The translations under genes and the position numbers were made by a program. Shown piece by piece: positions 53,968 to 62,114 of a stretch of DNA of 64,000 nucleotides (the stretch's first letter is position 1; each line of letters starts with the position of its first letter). This DNA comes from SZUA-229 sp036567985 (lineage in GTDB: Bacteria > Pseudomonadota > Gammaproteobacteria > SZUA-229), in NCBI GenBank assembly GCA_036567985.1, contig DATCTK010000049.1:82236-146235 (forward strand). Reading direction: 5' to 3'. The notes below the pieces were generated by a model that made no database searches, was not told where the DNA came from, and saw only the letters and a list, made by a program, of their open reading frames with translations.

Positions 53968-54774
53968 TCAACTCTCACCCGATCGGTACTGACGTTGGTA
54001 GAGAAACTTGAGCACCTGTGCGCGTAAACGGCTGTATTCAGCATTATCCGCCAGCTCGACTCGGTTTCTTGGTCTGCTCAGGTTCACATCCAGCACTTCT
54101 CCGATGGTTGCAGCGGGACCATTGGTCATCATGATGATCCTGTCCGAAAGCAATACCGCCTCGTCAACATCATGGGTCACCATAACCACCGTATTATTAA
54201 GTGACGCCTGTATTTCTATTAATGAGTCCTGCATATGCGCACGGGTTAAAGCATCCAGCGCACCGAATGGCTCATCCATTAACAGAACTTCCGGCTCCAT
54301 TGACAGTGCGCGGGCAATCCCCACCCGTTGTTTCATACCACCGGATATTTCAGCGGGGCGTTTGTGCATGGCATGCTTCATATGCACAAGTTCAAGGTTA
54401 TGCTCTACCCATTCCTTTATTTCCGCTTTCGTTTTCCTGCCCTTGAATACCTGTTTCACTGCGAGCTCTACATTTTCAAACGCACTTAACCAGGGCAACA
54501 ATGAATGATTCTGGAACACCACAGCCCTGTCAGAACCAGGCGTGTTTACTTCCCTGCCATCCAGTATCACTCCGCCACTGGTCGCCTTATACAGGCCCGC
54601 GATGATATTCAGCACCGTCGATTTGCCACAGCCTGAATGCCCAATCAATGAAACAAACTCACCTTTATGAATCGTTATATCCACATCTTCGAGTGCTTTA
54701 AAACTGCCAGCAGCACCAGCAAATTCGATTGACATCCTGCTTAACTTCAAATGTTCTTTAGCCATCATTAACAT
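53968..54774 (-). CDS. nrtD: Nitrate ABC transporter ATP-binding protein
   Basis: 268-residue cytoplasmic ATPase of the NrtABCD/TauB class. Walker A LIGHSGCGKSTVLNI, signature EISGGMKQRVGIARALSMEP, Walker B VLLMDEPFGALDALTR, and the switch His in VVMVTHDVDEAV. It lacks the NrtA-like C-terminal domain of NrtC, so the system has only the simple ATPase form. Between nrtB and nirB in the operon. Confidence 0.94.
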   Translation of the reverse strand: MLMMAKEHLKLSRMSIEFAGAAGSFKALEDVDITIHKGEFVSLIGHSGCGKSTVLNIIAGLYKATSGGVILDGREVNTPGSDRAVVFQNHSLLPWLSAFENVELAVKQVFKGRKTKAEIKEWVEHNLELVHMKHAMHKRPAEISGGMKQRVGIARALSMEPEVLLMDEPFGALDALTRAHMQDSLIEIQASLNNTVVMVTHDVDEAVLLSDRIIMMTNGPAATIGEVLDVNLSRPRNRVELADNAEYSRLRAQVLKFLYQRQYRSGES

Positions 54775-54807
54775 CTTTATATTCTCAATAGTCTTGTTAC
54801 TTTATGC

Positions 54808-55806
54808 TTATCGCAAAACTGCACTTTTATCCCAGGACACCATTCGCTGCAGCATCAGCATGACTCTGTCCAGGGCAAAGCCAATCAGGCCTATAACTAC
54901 AACAGCAACCATTATTCTCGCCATTGAATCGGAACTGCCATTCTGGAATTCATCCCATACAAATTTACCCAGCCCCGGGTTCTGAGCCAGCATTTCTGCG
55001 GCAATCAATACCATCCAGCCAATACCCAATGAGACCCTGAGACCTGCAAAAATCATCGGCACCGATGACGGCAATACAATTTTTGTGATATGTGTTGGCC
55101 AGCTCAATTGCAGAACCCGACTCACGTTATGCAGGTCTTTATCTACAGAGGACACACCGACGGTTGTATTGATAATAATTGGCCAGAGCGTACACAGGGT
55201 GACGGTAATCGCCGAGTTGATAAATGATTTCGAAAACATCGGATCGTCTGAAACATACACCGCGCTCACCACCATGGTGACAATGGGTAACCAGGCGAGG
55301 GGAGAAACCGGTTTAAATGTCTGGATTAGCGGATTTATCGCGCTATAAACTGTTGAGTTAAGCCCTGAGACTATACCTATGGGAATCGCTATCACTGCTG
55401 CAACCATAAACCCGCTTAAAACAGTAACAATACTGGTTATTATCTGGTCAACGAAGGTTGGCTTACCTGTATAGGCACGAATCTTTATGTCTGCATCCGG
55501 CTCAATAAGCAGGCGCTCACTGTTCCTTTTCTCCTGTCGATCATAAAATGCTGACTCTCTCTGCCTTTCAGTCTGGTGCTCTGCATACAACACTCGTGCC
55601 TGCTCCCACACCTTAACGGGCCCCGGCACCGAGCCCAGTGACGTCTCGATTTGTGCGGCCGTAACCGACCATAAACCCATAAATATAATGGTAGCGATAA
55701 GCGGCACACCTAGCCGGGTATAAAGGTCATCCACTAGCTGCCACAGCCTTATCAATCCTGCATTGACGCGAACGTATCGCTCTAATTTAACTTTATCTTG
55801 CATCAC
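54808..55806 (-). CDS. nrtB: Nitrate ABC transporter permease
   Basis: 332-residue inner-membrane permease. TM1 at about 36-53 (VPLIATIIFMGLWSVTAA), then a charged periplasmic-side insert (ERQRESAFYDRQEKRNSERL) characteristic of NrtB. The BPD-transporter region has ITSIVTVLSGFMVAAVIAIP, FKPVSPLAWLPIVTM and the EAA-type loop RVLQLSWPTHITKIVLPSSV. The start is GTG-ATG; either could be used. First coding gene after the second leader, with about 110 untranslated bases between terminator and start. Confidence 0.93.
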   Translation of the reverse strand: MMQDKVKLERYVRVNAGLIRLWQLVDDLYTRLGVPLIATIIFMGLWSVTAAQIETSLGSVPGPVKVWEQARVLYAEHQTERQRESAFYDRQEKRNSERLLIEPDADIKIRAYTGKPTFVDQIITSIVTVLSGFMVAAVIAIPIGIVSGLNSTVYSAINPLIQTFKPVSPLAWLPIVTMVVSAVYVSDDPMFSKSFINSAITVTLCTLWPIIINTTVGVSSVDKDLHNVSRVLQLSWPTHITKIVLPSSVPMIFAGLRVSLGIGWMVLIAAEMLAQNPGLGKFVWDEFQNGSSDSMARIMVAVVVIGLIGFALDRVMLMLQRMVSWDKSAVLR

Positions 55807-55916
55807 AATTATTCCGCTTAAAAAACCTTAATAACTAAAATATAAAACTATTTGTCAGTATGCATACGACTGGGCTTATGCTTTGATCTTCATGCTACTG
55901 GTCATTTTCTACTCAC
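55807..55916 (-). other. Untranslated stretch between leader terminator and nrtB
   Basis: About 110 AT-rich bases lie downstream of the leader terminator and before nrtB. No hairpin, promoter or frame of note was seen, apart from the weak translation signal near the start codon. Confidence 0.4.
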
Positions 55917-55973
55917 AAAAAAAAACGGCATCCATCACACATAGAGACTCTCTCTACTGTAATGGACGCCGTT
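55917..55973 (-). terminator. Regulated intrinsic terminator in the nrtB leader
   Basis: On the minus strand a long stem (55951-55973 with 55924-55947, a few mismatches, 3-base loop) is followed by a run of nine T. Its 5' arm overlaps hairpin P2, so only one of the two structures can form. This is the attenuator layout controlled by NasT-type ANTAR proteins. Confidence 0.88.
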
Positions 55974-56011
55974 GTCCGTTCTATTGATTATGTCTGGCCA
56001 GCGTTGGCCAG
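55964..56011 (-). promoter_or_regulatory. ANTAR-binding tandem hexaloop motif of the nrtB operon
   Basis: Minus-strand RNA hairpins: P1 (56011-55994), stem CTGGCC/GGCCAG, loop AACGCU; P2 (55977-55964), stem GGAC/GUCC, loop AACGGC. Both loops have A at position 1 and G at position 4, the residues known to be required for ANTAR recognition. The linker is 16 bases, identical in length to the nrtA leader. Confidence 0.85.
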
Positions 56012-56036
56012 GTATAAGTTTACCTGTATCAGCTAT

Positions 56037-56052
56037 TGCACAGTTTGTGCCA
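56037..56052 (-). promoter_or_regulatory. Sigma-54 promoter of the nrtB operon
   Basis: Minus-strand TGGCACAAACTGTGCA carries GG-N10-GC and matches TGGCAC-N5-TTGCW except for one base in the -12 element. Transcription should start about 12 bases further on, just before P1. Confidence 0.82.
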
Positions 56053-56225
56053 GATACCTTGCAGCGACCTAATATATTGATTTGATTATATTAAGCGGCT
56101 TTAAAGCTCTTCAGGACATTAGCCGACAATGTCCTAAAATGGTGCAGATTTCAGCTTTTAACCGATCGCCCGCACTTAAATGAAGCACCAGGCGACCTGT
56201 CATTTATAGCCTGTAGCCTCTGTTA
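56053..56225 (-). promoter_or_regulatory. Porin gene 3' region and upstream activator region of the nrtB promoter
   Basis: Holds a perfect inverted repeat AGGACATT/AATGTCCT (56113-56135) without a T tract, and a second imperfect hairpin at about 56163-56200 just after the porin stop. Either could protect or end the porin transcript. A GGTGCA half-site at 56141-56146 is about 90 bases upstream of the sigma-54 promoter, where NtrC could bind, but no full palindrome was found. Confidence 0.45.
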
Positions 56226-57416
56226 CTAAAACTTAAGGCCACCCCAGACCCAGAGCTTATCGGTATCTACGTTAATGTCTCCGGCAGAATAGCTCGCATA
56301 CTTAATACCTGCGGAATAGTTTTTAGAAAACTGTTTCCCATAGACCAGATCTATTTCATTACCCATGTCATCAACTGCAGCGGATTGTTTATCTGCACTG
56401 TAGTCATGATAAACAATCACCATATTACCTCCGCTAACTTTAGAGGCTGCAGATACATACATATCCACCAGGCCTTCTGCGGGTGTAGTCAGAAACATAT
56501 CGGCAAAGCCATTGAACTTATGCAAGGTCGCCAGGGGTGTTGCGAATCCACTGGCGCCATTATCAGAACCCAGCACTTCGTAGCCCAGTTTAAGCGCAAC
56601 ATCACCTGTCTTCAGGCCACCTTCAAGAAACAGGTAATCGGTATCATATTCTGTCGCACCACTTTCATTTGTTTGAGTTGCATACTCAAGCGTATAGTCA
56701 AACTGCTTTTCTTCACCCGATACACCTTTATAGCTCAATCCAAATGTATCCAGACCATTATCCGTATTGTTATCTACCTCAAGCAGATAAGCATAGGCAG
56801 TTATTGTTCCGAACCCGGCTTTATAAGATCCATTGATTAATGAATCTTTCGAATCGATATCTGCCGCTTCCGCGAATATCCGATTACGTTTCCATAGATA
56901 GCTATAACTGAGCTTTAAGTCTTTTGATGCCGCATAATCAACTTTGAATGCATCAAAGGTTTGTCGATCCTGCCGCCAGCCAACATGGCCCACGAACCTG
57001 TGTCCATCATAGGTAATCACCTGGCGGCCAAGTTTTGCGCTCAATCCTGCATCGCTATATTTGACAAAAGCCTGCTCCAGCTCGGTAATCTCGGGATCAG
57101 CAATGACGGAATAGACTCCCGGATTGAATCCAGTCGGGCCAACTGAATACTCGTCCTGCCCGCCAACAATACGCACATCTTCCATCTCGATCATTGCAGA
57201 GAAGCTATTATATGAATCCGTGGTATAGCCAAGCCGGCTGCGCAGGGTAAGCGCCGTTGCATCCTGCAAGGCATTATCCTGTTCTACACCTTCATAGCGC
57301 AGGTTCATATCTGCACTTGCTTTACCATTGATGATGGCCTCTGTAATGTTTCCCGCTGCATAAACACTCTGCCCTGCCAATGTGCCAGCAATCACTAACA
57401 ATGTTGTTTTTTTCAT
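56226..57416 (-). CDS. Outer-membrane porin, probably for nitrate/nitrite
   Basis: 396-residue beta-barrel precursor with a Sec signal (MKKTTLLVIAGTLAGQSVYA). Alternating strands and a terminal aromatic residue (VWGGLKF) indicate an outer-membrane barrel. Segments like SRLGYTTDSYNSFSAMIEME and LGRQVITYDGHRFVGHVGWR recall the alginate-export-like porin family. It lies 55 bases after nrtA, likely on the nrtA transcript, which suggests it carries nitrate across the outer membrane; this is inference from context. Its region downstream contains the second regulated leader. Confidence 0.8.
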   Translation of the reverse strand: MKKTTLLVIAGTLAGQSVYAAGNITEAIINGKASADMNLRYEGVEQDNALQDATALTLRSRLGYTTDSYNSFSAMIEMEDVRIVGGQDEYSVGPTGFNPGVYSVIADPEITELEQAFVKYSDAGLSAKLGRQVITYDGHRFVGHVGWRQDRQTFDAFKVDYAASKDLKLSYSYLWKRNRIFAEAADIDSKDSLINGSYKAGFGTITAYAYLLEVDNNTDNGLDTFGLSYKGVSGEEKQFDYTLEYATQTNESGATEYDTDYLFLEGGLKTGDVALKLGYEVLGSDNGASGFATPLATLHKFNGFADMFLTTPAEGLVDMYVSAASKVSGGNMVIVYHDYSADKQSAAVDDMGNEIDLVYGKQFSKNYSAGIKYASYSAGDINVDTDKLWVWGGLKF

Positions 57417-57471
57417 ATTTTTCCCCAGGTTTTATAAGCTTGTAATTAATAAGCATCGACATTCATATAAC

Positions 57472-58869
57472 TCAGATCTTTTCCTTCTGTTTTATGCCGA
57501 TTTTGAATTTATCCAGATAGTCATTCGGTTTCGTACCGTCATAGGTCACATCATCAATAAATTCACTCTGTGGCGCTCTGTAGCCTGTTTCATTTGCGAA
57601 GTCCGGAAAGTCCTCTGCCTTCATTTTGCCTTCCGCAATCAGCTCTTTTGCTGCGACCGCATAGATTTCCGGCTTATAGACTTTTTTCGCCATTTCCCTG
57701 TACCAGTTATCATCCCTGTACTCTGCAATCTGTCCCCAACGTCTCATTTGCGTCAGGTACCAGACTGCATCGGAATAATAGGGATAGGTGGCGTTATATC
57801 TGAAGAACACATTGAAATCTGGCACAGAGCGCTTATCTCCCTTTTCATACTCAAAGCTGCCGGTCATTGAATTTGCAATAACCTCGTAGTCCGCGCCAAC
57901 ATATTGTGATCTGGACAGTATTTTTACAGCTTCAGGTCTGTTTTTGTTGTTATCTTCATCCAGCCACTTTGCGGCTCTTAGCAGGGCTTTTACTACACGA
58001 ATATGCGTATTCGGATTCGCTTCCGCCCAGGCATTGCTTACACCAAAGACTTTTTCTGGATTATTTTTCCATATTTCGTAATCTGTGATCACAGGCACAC
58101 CTATACCCTTGAACACCGCCTGCTGATTCCATGGCTCGCCAACGCAATAACCGTGAATGGTGCCCGCCTGCATGGTTGTTGGCATTTGCGGCGGAGGGGT
58201 TACCGACAACAGCGTATCCGCCTCAATATTTCCACTGTTATCGCCTTTATGTGGCGCGTAATAGCCCGGATGGATACCACCGGCAGCTAACCAGTAGCGC
58301 AGTTCATAATTGTGCGTTGACACAGGAAACACCATGCCCATCTTGAACGGTTTTCCTGCCGCCTTGTATTTTTCAACCACCGGCTTTAGTGCATCTGCCT
58401 TAATGGGATGTACCGGCTTACCCTCTTTATGCGGCACGTATTGCTTCATTTCATCCCATACATTGTTTGATACCGTAATTGCATTACCATTAAGATCCAT
58501 ACTAAATGCCGTTACAATATGCGCCTCTGTGCCATAACCTATGGTTGCGGCCAGTGGCTGCCCTGCAAGCATATGCGCACCATCCAGCTCGCCATCAATG
58601 ACCCGATCAAGCAATACCTTCCAGTTAGCCTGTGGCTCCAGCGTCACATACAGCCCTTCATCCTCAAAAAAACGTTTCTCGTATGCGATTGCGAGGGGCG
58701 CCATATCCGTTAGCTTGATAAAACCAAACTTCAGCTCATCTTTTTCTGCATAACCGGTCGCTGCCTGAACAGCTGTTGTTAATGCCATTAGTATGGTCCC
58801 CAGGCTGACTGCCATTACCCTGTAACTAGCAACTGGATTTTTGCTTTTACCCTTTTTGTAACAGAACAT
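57472..58869 (-). CDS. nrtA: Nitrate ABC transporter substrate-binding protein
   Basis: 465-residue periplasmic NrtA/CmpA-type binding protein. A Sec signal with extended basic N-terminus ends near residue 36 (GTILMALTTAVQAATG). Family segments are LKFGFIKLTDMAPLAIAYEK, MLAGQPLAATIGYG, VFPVSTHNYELRYWLAAGGI and GYCVGEPWNQQAVFKGIG, which line the nitrate pocket. A GGAG precedes the ATG, directly after the leader terminator. Paired with porin, then nrtB and nrtD. Confidence 0.94.
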   Translation of the reverse strand: MFCYKKGKSKNPVASYRVMAVSLGTILMALTTAVQAATGYAEKDELKFGFIKLTDMAPLAIAYEKRFFEDEGLYVTLEPQANWKVLLDRVIDGELDGAHMLAGQPLAATIGYGTEAHIVTAFSMDLNGNAITVSNNVWDEMKQYVPHKEGKPVHPIKADALKPVVEKYKAAGKPFKMGMVFPVSTHNYELRYWLAAGGIHPGYYAPHKGDNSGNIEADTLLSVTPPPQMPTTMQAGTIHGYCVGEPWNQQAVFKGIGVPVITDYEIWKNNPEKVFGVSNAWAEANPNTHIRVVKALLRAAKWLDEDNNKNRPEAVKILSRSQYVGADYEVIANSMTGSFEYEKGDKRSVPDFNVFFRYNATYPYYSDAVWYLTQMRRWGQIAEYRDDNWYREMAKKVYKPEIYAVAAKELIAEGKMKAEDFPDFANETGYRAPQSEFIDDVTYDGTKPNDYLDKFKIGIKQKEKI

Positions 58870-58883
58870 TATTTTTTAACTCC

Positions 58884-58939
58884 AAAAAAAACGGCGTCCA
58901 CCACGCATAGAGAATATCTCTACCGTGATGGACACCGTT
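58884..58939 (-). terminator. Regulated intrinsic terminator in the nrtA leader
   Basis: Minus-strand stem (58917-58939 with 58890-58913, 3-base loop ATA) ends in a run of eight T at 58891-58884. The 5' arm is shared with hairpin P2, giving a terminator/antiterminator choice. It ends 15 bases before the nrtA start codon. Confidence 0.9.
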
Positions 58940-58977
58940 GTCCAAACCAAAGATTATGTATGACCGCCGTTGGCCAT
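58930..58977 (-). promoter_or_regulatory. ANTAR-binding tandem hexaloop motif of nrtA
   Basis: P1 (58977-58960): stem AUGGCC/GGUCAU, loop AACGGC. P2 (58943-58930): stem GGAC/GUCC, loop AACGGU. Both loops have A1 and G4. The 16-base linker is the same length as in the nrtB leader. Confidence 0.87.
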
Positions 58978-59002
58978 GCATCTGTTTACCTGCAGTAGGT
59001 AC

Positions 59003-59018
59003 AGCACAGTTTGTGCCA
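59003..59018 (-). promoter_or_regulatory. Sigma-54 promoter of nrtA
   Basis: Minus-strand TGGCACAAACTGTGCT (GG-N10-GC), identical over 15 of 16 bases to the nrtB promoter. Predicted start near 58992 gives a leader of about 120 bases. Confidence 0.82.
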
Positions 59019-59177
59019 GATTCCTGTGTTTTTTGTTAAGCCTATGATTTTGAAAATAAAACATCTATTTACAGATTTATTAACGTTCAACAGAATAGCA
59101 ACGCCTGTTTTCTAATGGTGCATAATCTGATTTATCTGCATATCTCTGCTCCTGAATGATGCACACCGCACGCTGCC
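59019..59177 (-). promoter_or_regulatory. Upstream region of the nrtA promoter
   Basis: AT-rich stretch between nasS and the nrtA promoter. It contains ATGGTGCA near 59115-59122, a half-site of the NtrC consensus about 100 bases upstream, the same octamer as in the nrtB upstream region. No complete palindrome and no terminator for nasS were recognised. Confidence 0.4.
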
Positions 59178-60392
59178 TTACAGCTTGTCAGCATCAAAAA
59201 ACATGTCTTCCGCCAGCTGGATACTCCCCTGGGAAGACTCTATTTCCCATACATCTGCATGCACGCCTTCCTGCTTGCTATTAGCTAACGGGCAATCTAT
59301 GCCCATCTCTGGTGCAACCTGTCGGTAGTGATCAACCAGAAAAACTGCTTCAATCAACTCCTCTGTATTCAGTTTCTCAGGCAGGTCATGCCAGCGTTTC
59401 ATCTGTTCAATATACCAGGCCGCATGGGAGTGCCAGGGAAACGCCGCAGTGTAATTAAAGAACATATTGAAATTTTCAATGGCCTGGCTACCAGCCTGAT
59501 TATGGTATTTATATTTACCCAGCAGCGGCGGCAATATAATCTCTTCAGGTATACCGACATAGTCTTCATGGGCTATGATTTTCGCGGCCTGTTCACGATG
59601 ACCCCTGTCTTCAAGCCAGATCGCCGCCTGCAACAGCGATTTTATAACTGCAATATGGGTGCGCGGATTGCTATCCATCCATTCCCTGTTTACACCCAGC
59701 ACTTTGTCTGGCGCGTTATTCCATATTTCATAGCTGGTAATAAGCACATGGGCCTTACCACGACTGACAGCATATTGATTCCATGGCTCACCCGCGCAGA
59801 AACCATCGATATTACCTTCTTCAAGGTGCATAACCATCTGCTGCGGTGGAATCACAATCAGGCGCACATCGCGGTCAGGGTCAATACCCGCCGAAGCCAT
59901 CCAGTATCGTAGAAAATAATTATGCGTTGAAGTTGGAAACACATGGGCAAAACTGAGCAGTTCTTCACCCCTGGACTTTCTTATTTCTATCAGTTTTTTC
60001 AGCGTATCCGCGCTTACAGGCCGAGCCTGGTCAAAATCCTCACTTATGGATTTTAACTGCTGGTATAACTCGTCCGATACTGTAATGGCATTACCATTCA
60101 CCCCAAGCACCAGTGATGTCACCGTATGCTGCTTCCAGCCGGCAGTCCCCAGCGTACTGGTAATCGGCATGGTGGCCAGCATCTGCGCACAGTCGAGCAC
60201 ACCGTAGGCCAGCTTGTCACGTATGTTCGCCCATGACATTTCCTTACTTAAGCTAACCTCGAGTCCGTTTTCACGGAAAAACCCCATTTCCTTTGCAACA
60301 GCCAGGGTTACACAATCGGTTAAAGGGATAAAGCCAATTTTCAGTCTCGTTTTTTCCGGCCCGGTTATTTCAGCCGACTTATCTAATGACAT
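59178..60392 (-). CDS. nasS: Nitrate sensor NasS (cytoplasmic NrtA-like protein)
   Basis: 404-residue homologue of NrtA without a signal peptide, so cytoplasmic. Shared pocket segments are LKIGFIPLTDCVTLAVAKEM, HVFPTSTHNYFLRYWMASAG and GFCAGEPWNQYAVSRGKAHV. Known NasS binds NasT and releases it when nitrate or nitrite is present, allowing antitermination. Ten bases separate it from nasT, and its targets, the two leaders, lie just downstream. Confidence 0.92.
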   Translation of the reverse strand: MSLDKSAEITGPEKTRLKIGFIPLTDCVTLAVAKEMGFFRENGLEVSLSKEMSWANIRDKLAYGVLDCAQMLATMPITSTLGTAGWKQHTVTSLVLGVNGNAITVSDELYQQLKSISEDFDQARPVSADTLKKLIEIRKSRGEELLSFAHVFPTSTHNYFLRYWMASAGIDPDRDVRLIVIPPQQMVMHLEEGNIDGFCAGEPWNQYAVSRGKAHVLITSYEIWNNAPDKVLGVNREWMDSNPRTHIAVIKSLLQAAIWLEDRGHREQAAKIIAHEDYVGIPEEIILPPLLGKYKYHNQAGSQAIENFNMFFNYTAAFPWHSHAAWYIEQMKRWHDLPEKLNTEELIEAVFLVDHYRQVAPEMGIDCPLANSKQEGVHADVWEIESSQGSIQLAEDMFFDADKL

Positions 60393-60402
60393 GCGGTTCC
60401 AC

Positions 60403-60987
60403 CTACTTTTTCAATATACTGGTAATTGAGATCAATTGTTCTGCCACTTCTGCAATGCGCCTGTTCTTATCCATCGCCAGGCTCCTCAGCACTTTGTATG
60501 CCTCATCCTCACTGCATTTTCGCTGTTCCATCACAATCAATTTGGCCCTGTCTATCAGCTTTCTTTCTTCCAGCGTATTTTTTGTTTTCTCCAGCTCACT
60601 GCGCAGCGCCTGCATTTCCTTGAAGCGCGCGATGGCCACATCCATAATCGGCTTTATTCTGGCTTCATTAAATCCGTCAACCACATAGGCACTGACCCCG
60701 GCATTAATCGCCTCACTGATCATTTCGTGATCTGCATTATTGGTAAACATCACAATCGGCTTTGGATTGTAACGATTAACAATGCGCATCGACTCAAGTG
60801 AATCCCGGCCTGGCATTTCCAGATCAACAATAATCATATCCGGCTGCTCGCACTCTATGTGCTTCAGCAGGTTGTCATCGGAGCCTAAAACAGCAACAAC
60901 CTCATACCCCGCATTTTGTAATGCGGCATTGAGAATAATCGAACGTCCTTTATCATCATCGACAATCGAGACACGTAGTTTTTTCAT
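60403..60987 (-). CDS. nasT: ANTAR antiterminator NasT
   Basis: 194-residue RNA-binding regulator. The receiver-like part (1-120) has SIVDDDKGRS and MIIVDLEMPGRDSLES, so the Asp is kept. A coiled coil (ALRSELEKTKNTLEER) leads to the ANTAR domain (about 135-190): KLIDRAKLIVMEQRKCSEDE and AYKVLRSLAMDKNRRIAEVA. NasT binds tandem hexaloop hairpins in nitrate leaders and prevents the terminator. Two such leaders lie downstream in this window. It heads the nasTS pair. Confidence 0.95.
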   Translation of the reverse strand: MKKLRVSIVDDDKGRSIILNAALQNAGYEVVAVLGSDDNLLKHIECEQPDMIIVDLEMPGRDSLESMRIVNRYNPKPIVMFTNNADHEMISEAINAGVSAYVVDGFNEARIKPIMDVAIARFKEMQALRSELEKTKNTLEERKLIDRAKLIVMEQRKCSEDEAYKVLRSLAMDKNRRIAEVAEQLISITSILKK

Positions 60988-61113
60988 AAATGCTTATTTC
61001 AATAATTAACTGCTTAGCCAGGGCAGCATGGATTCACGGCACGGCCCTTATCTGCTCCACCCCTGTGAATCGGGTCATTCCAGCAACAGGGGAGAAGTGG
61101 GTTATGGGCTTGA

Positions 61114-61129
61114 AGCAAGATCAATGCCG
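61114..61129 (-). promoter_or_regulatory. Candidate sigma-54 promoter of nasTS
   Basis: Plus-strand AGCAAGATCAATGCCG reads on the minus strand as CGGCATTGATCTTGCT: GG-N10-GC with a perfect -12 TTGCT and a weaker -24 element. It is about 125 bases before nasT. Confidence 0.6.
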
Positions 61130-61214
61130 CTTCCATAGCAAGGCTTGAAAGACCGACATGGCAAGGGTTTTCAGGCTGGCATCGGGTATATCGCTATACA
61201 GCACAACTACTTTT

Positions 61215-61231
61215 TGCACCAGGGCGGTGCA
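61215..61231. promoter_or_regulatory. Perfect NtrC binding site
   Basis: TGCACCAGGGCGGTGCA matches TGCACY-N5-RGTGCA on both arms. It lies about 86 bases upstream of the sigma-54-like site before nasTS, a normal enhancer distance. It could also act on the divergent plus-strand gene at 61373. Confidence 0.8.
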
Positions 61232-61372
61232 ACTACAACGACGCTCTTTCAGGCAGCCAGCTCCTTGTCAGTCCATACTCACGTTTGGCCTTCATATCCA
61301 CAAAAGTGCATAATGCGTGCACCTTAAGCATTGCGCCAGGCACCTGCAAACACTTCGAAAACACTGTTATTT

Positions 61373-62026
61373 ATGCCAACCAACCTTCCCTCAACTGACC
61401 ATATTCTCTACAGCTTTCGCCGCTGCCCCTATGCGATGCGTGCCCGTATGGCCCTTCGTTACAGCGATTGCCGGGTAGAGCTAAGGGAAGTTGAGCTTAA
61501 ACATAAACCCGCAGCACTACTCGACATCTCTGCCAAAGCCACGGTACCCGTGCTGTTATGCCATGATGGCCAGGTGATTGATGAAAGCATGGATATTATG
61601 TACTGGGCGCTGCAGCAGAATGACCCAGACCACTGGCTGCAGGCACAACACCAGTCGGAAATAACAGAGCTGATTGAACACAATGACACGGTTTTCAAGC
61701 ACCATCTGGATCACTATAAATACGCGGACCGCCATCCTGAATTCAGCCAGCTCGAATACCGCCAGCAGGGCGAGTTGTTTCTGCAGCAGCTGGAGCAACG
61801 CCTCGGTCAACAGGCGTATTTAATTTCTGATCGCATCAGTCTTGTCGATGTCGCCATCTTCCCGTTTATCCGCCAGTTTGCCCATGTGGATATTCGCTGG
61901 TTCGAGCAGGCGCCCTATCCCCAGTTGCGTAACTGGCTTTACCAGTGGATGGATTCTGCGCTGTTTCAGTCGGTGATGATGAAAACCACGCCCTGGCAGG
62001 CGGGTGATACTCCGCTGATTTTCTGA
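61373..62026 (+). CDS. Glutathione S-transferase-family protein
   Basis: 217 residues from the ATG at 61373 (MPTNLPSTDHILY). N-terminal thioredoxin fold with YSFRRCPYAMRARMALRYSD (CPYA motif), cis-Pro in ATVPVLLC, and DESMDIMYWALQ for glutathione binding. The helical C-terminal domain includes YLISDRISLVDVAIFPFIRQ, the usual N-capping/Asp motif of GSTs. An upstream TTG would add 14 residues without support. Function likely a thiol transferase or stress protein; substrate unknown. Its upstream region holds the NtrC site. Confidence 0.85.
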   Translation: MPTNLPSTDHILYSFRRCPYAMRARMALRYSDCRVELREVELKHKPAALLDISAKATVPVLLCHDGQVIDESMDIMYWALQQNDPDHWLQAQHQSEITELIEHNDTVFKHHLDHYKYADRHPEFSQLEYRQQGELFLQQLEQRLGQQAYLISDRISLVDVAIFPFIRQFAHVDIRWFEQAPYPQLRNWLYQWMDSALFQSVMMKTTPWQAGDTPLIF

Positions 62027-62067
62027 GTTTCGACCACCTGCAAAAGCGCCACCGGCTGAACTATACT

Positions 62068-62102
62068 GGTAAGGAGTACAATAAATGATTCAGCCTCAGT
62101 GA
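62068..62102 (+). other. Five-codon upstream frame before fadD
   Basis: A strong AAGGAG (about 62070-62075) is correctly placed for an ATG at 62085, whose frame reads ATG-ATT-CAG-CCT-CAG-TGA. The TGA is followed at once by an in-frame ATG (62103) and then the preferred fadD ATG at 62115. A TATACT at 62062-62067 could be a -10 box. Confidence 0.5.
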
Positions 62103-62114
62103 ATGGAGCAGACG

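Noticed and set aside
59003..59018. GCACAAACTGTGC as a third leader hairpin
   Set aside because: At first it looked like an extra RNA stem shared by both leaders, but it fits the sigma-54 -24/-12 promoter, so it is upstream of the transcript.
61111..61125. FNR-like TTGAAGCAAGATCAA near the nasT promoter
   Set aside because: The half-sites are separated by five bases rather than four and the left arm mismatches; it overlaps the better-supported sigma-54 element.
61306..61323. Second NtrC-like palindrome GTGCATAATGCGTGCACC
   Set aside because: The spacing between TGCAY and GTGCA arms is two bases too short for the consensus; not counted as a site.
61145..61327. 60-codon plus-strand frame upstream of the GST gene
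   Set aside because: Lies over the NtrC and promoter region, has no Shine-Dalgarno and no domain-like sequence.
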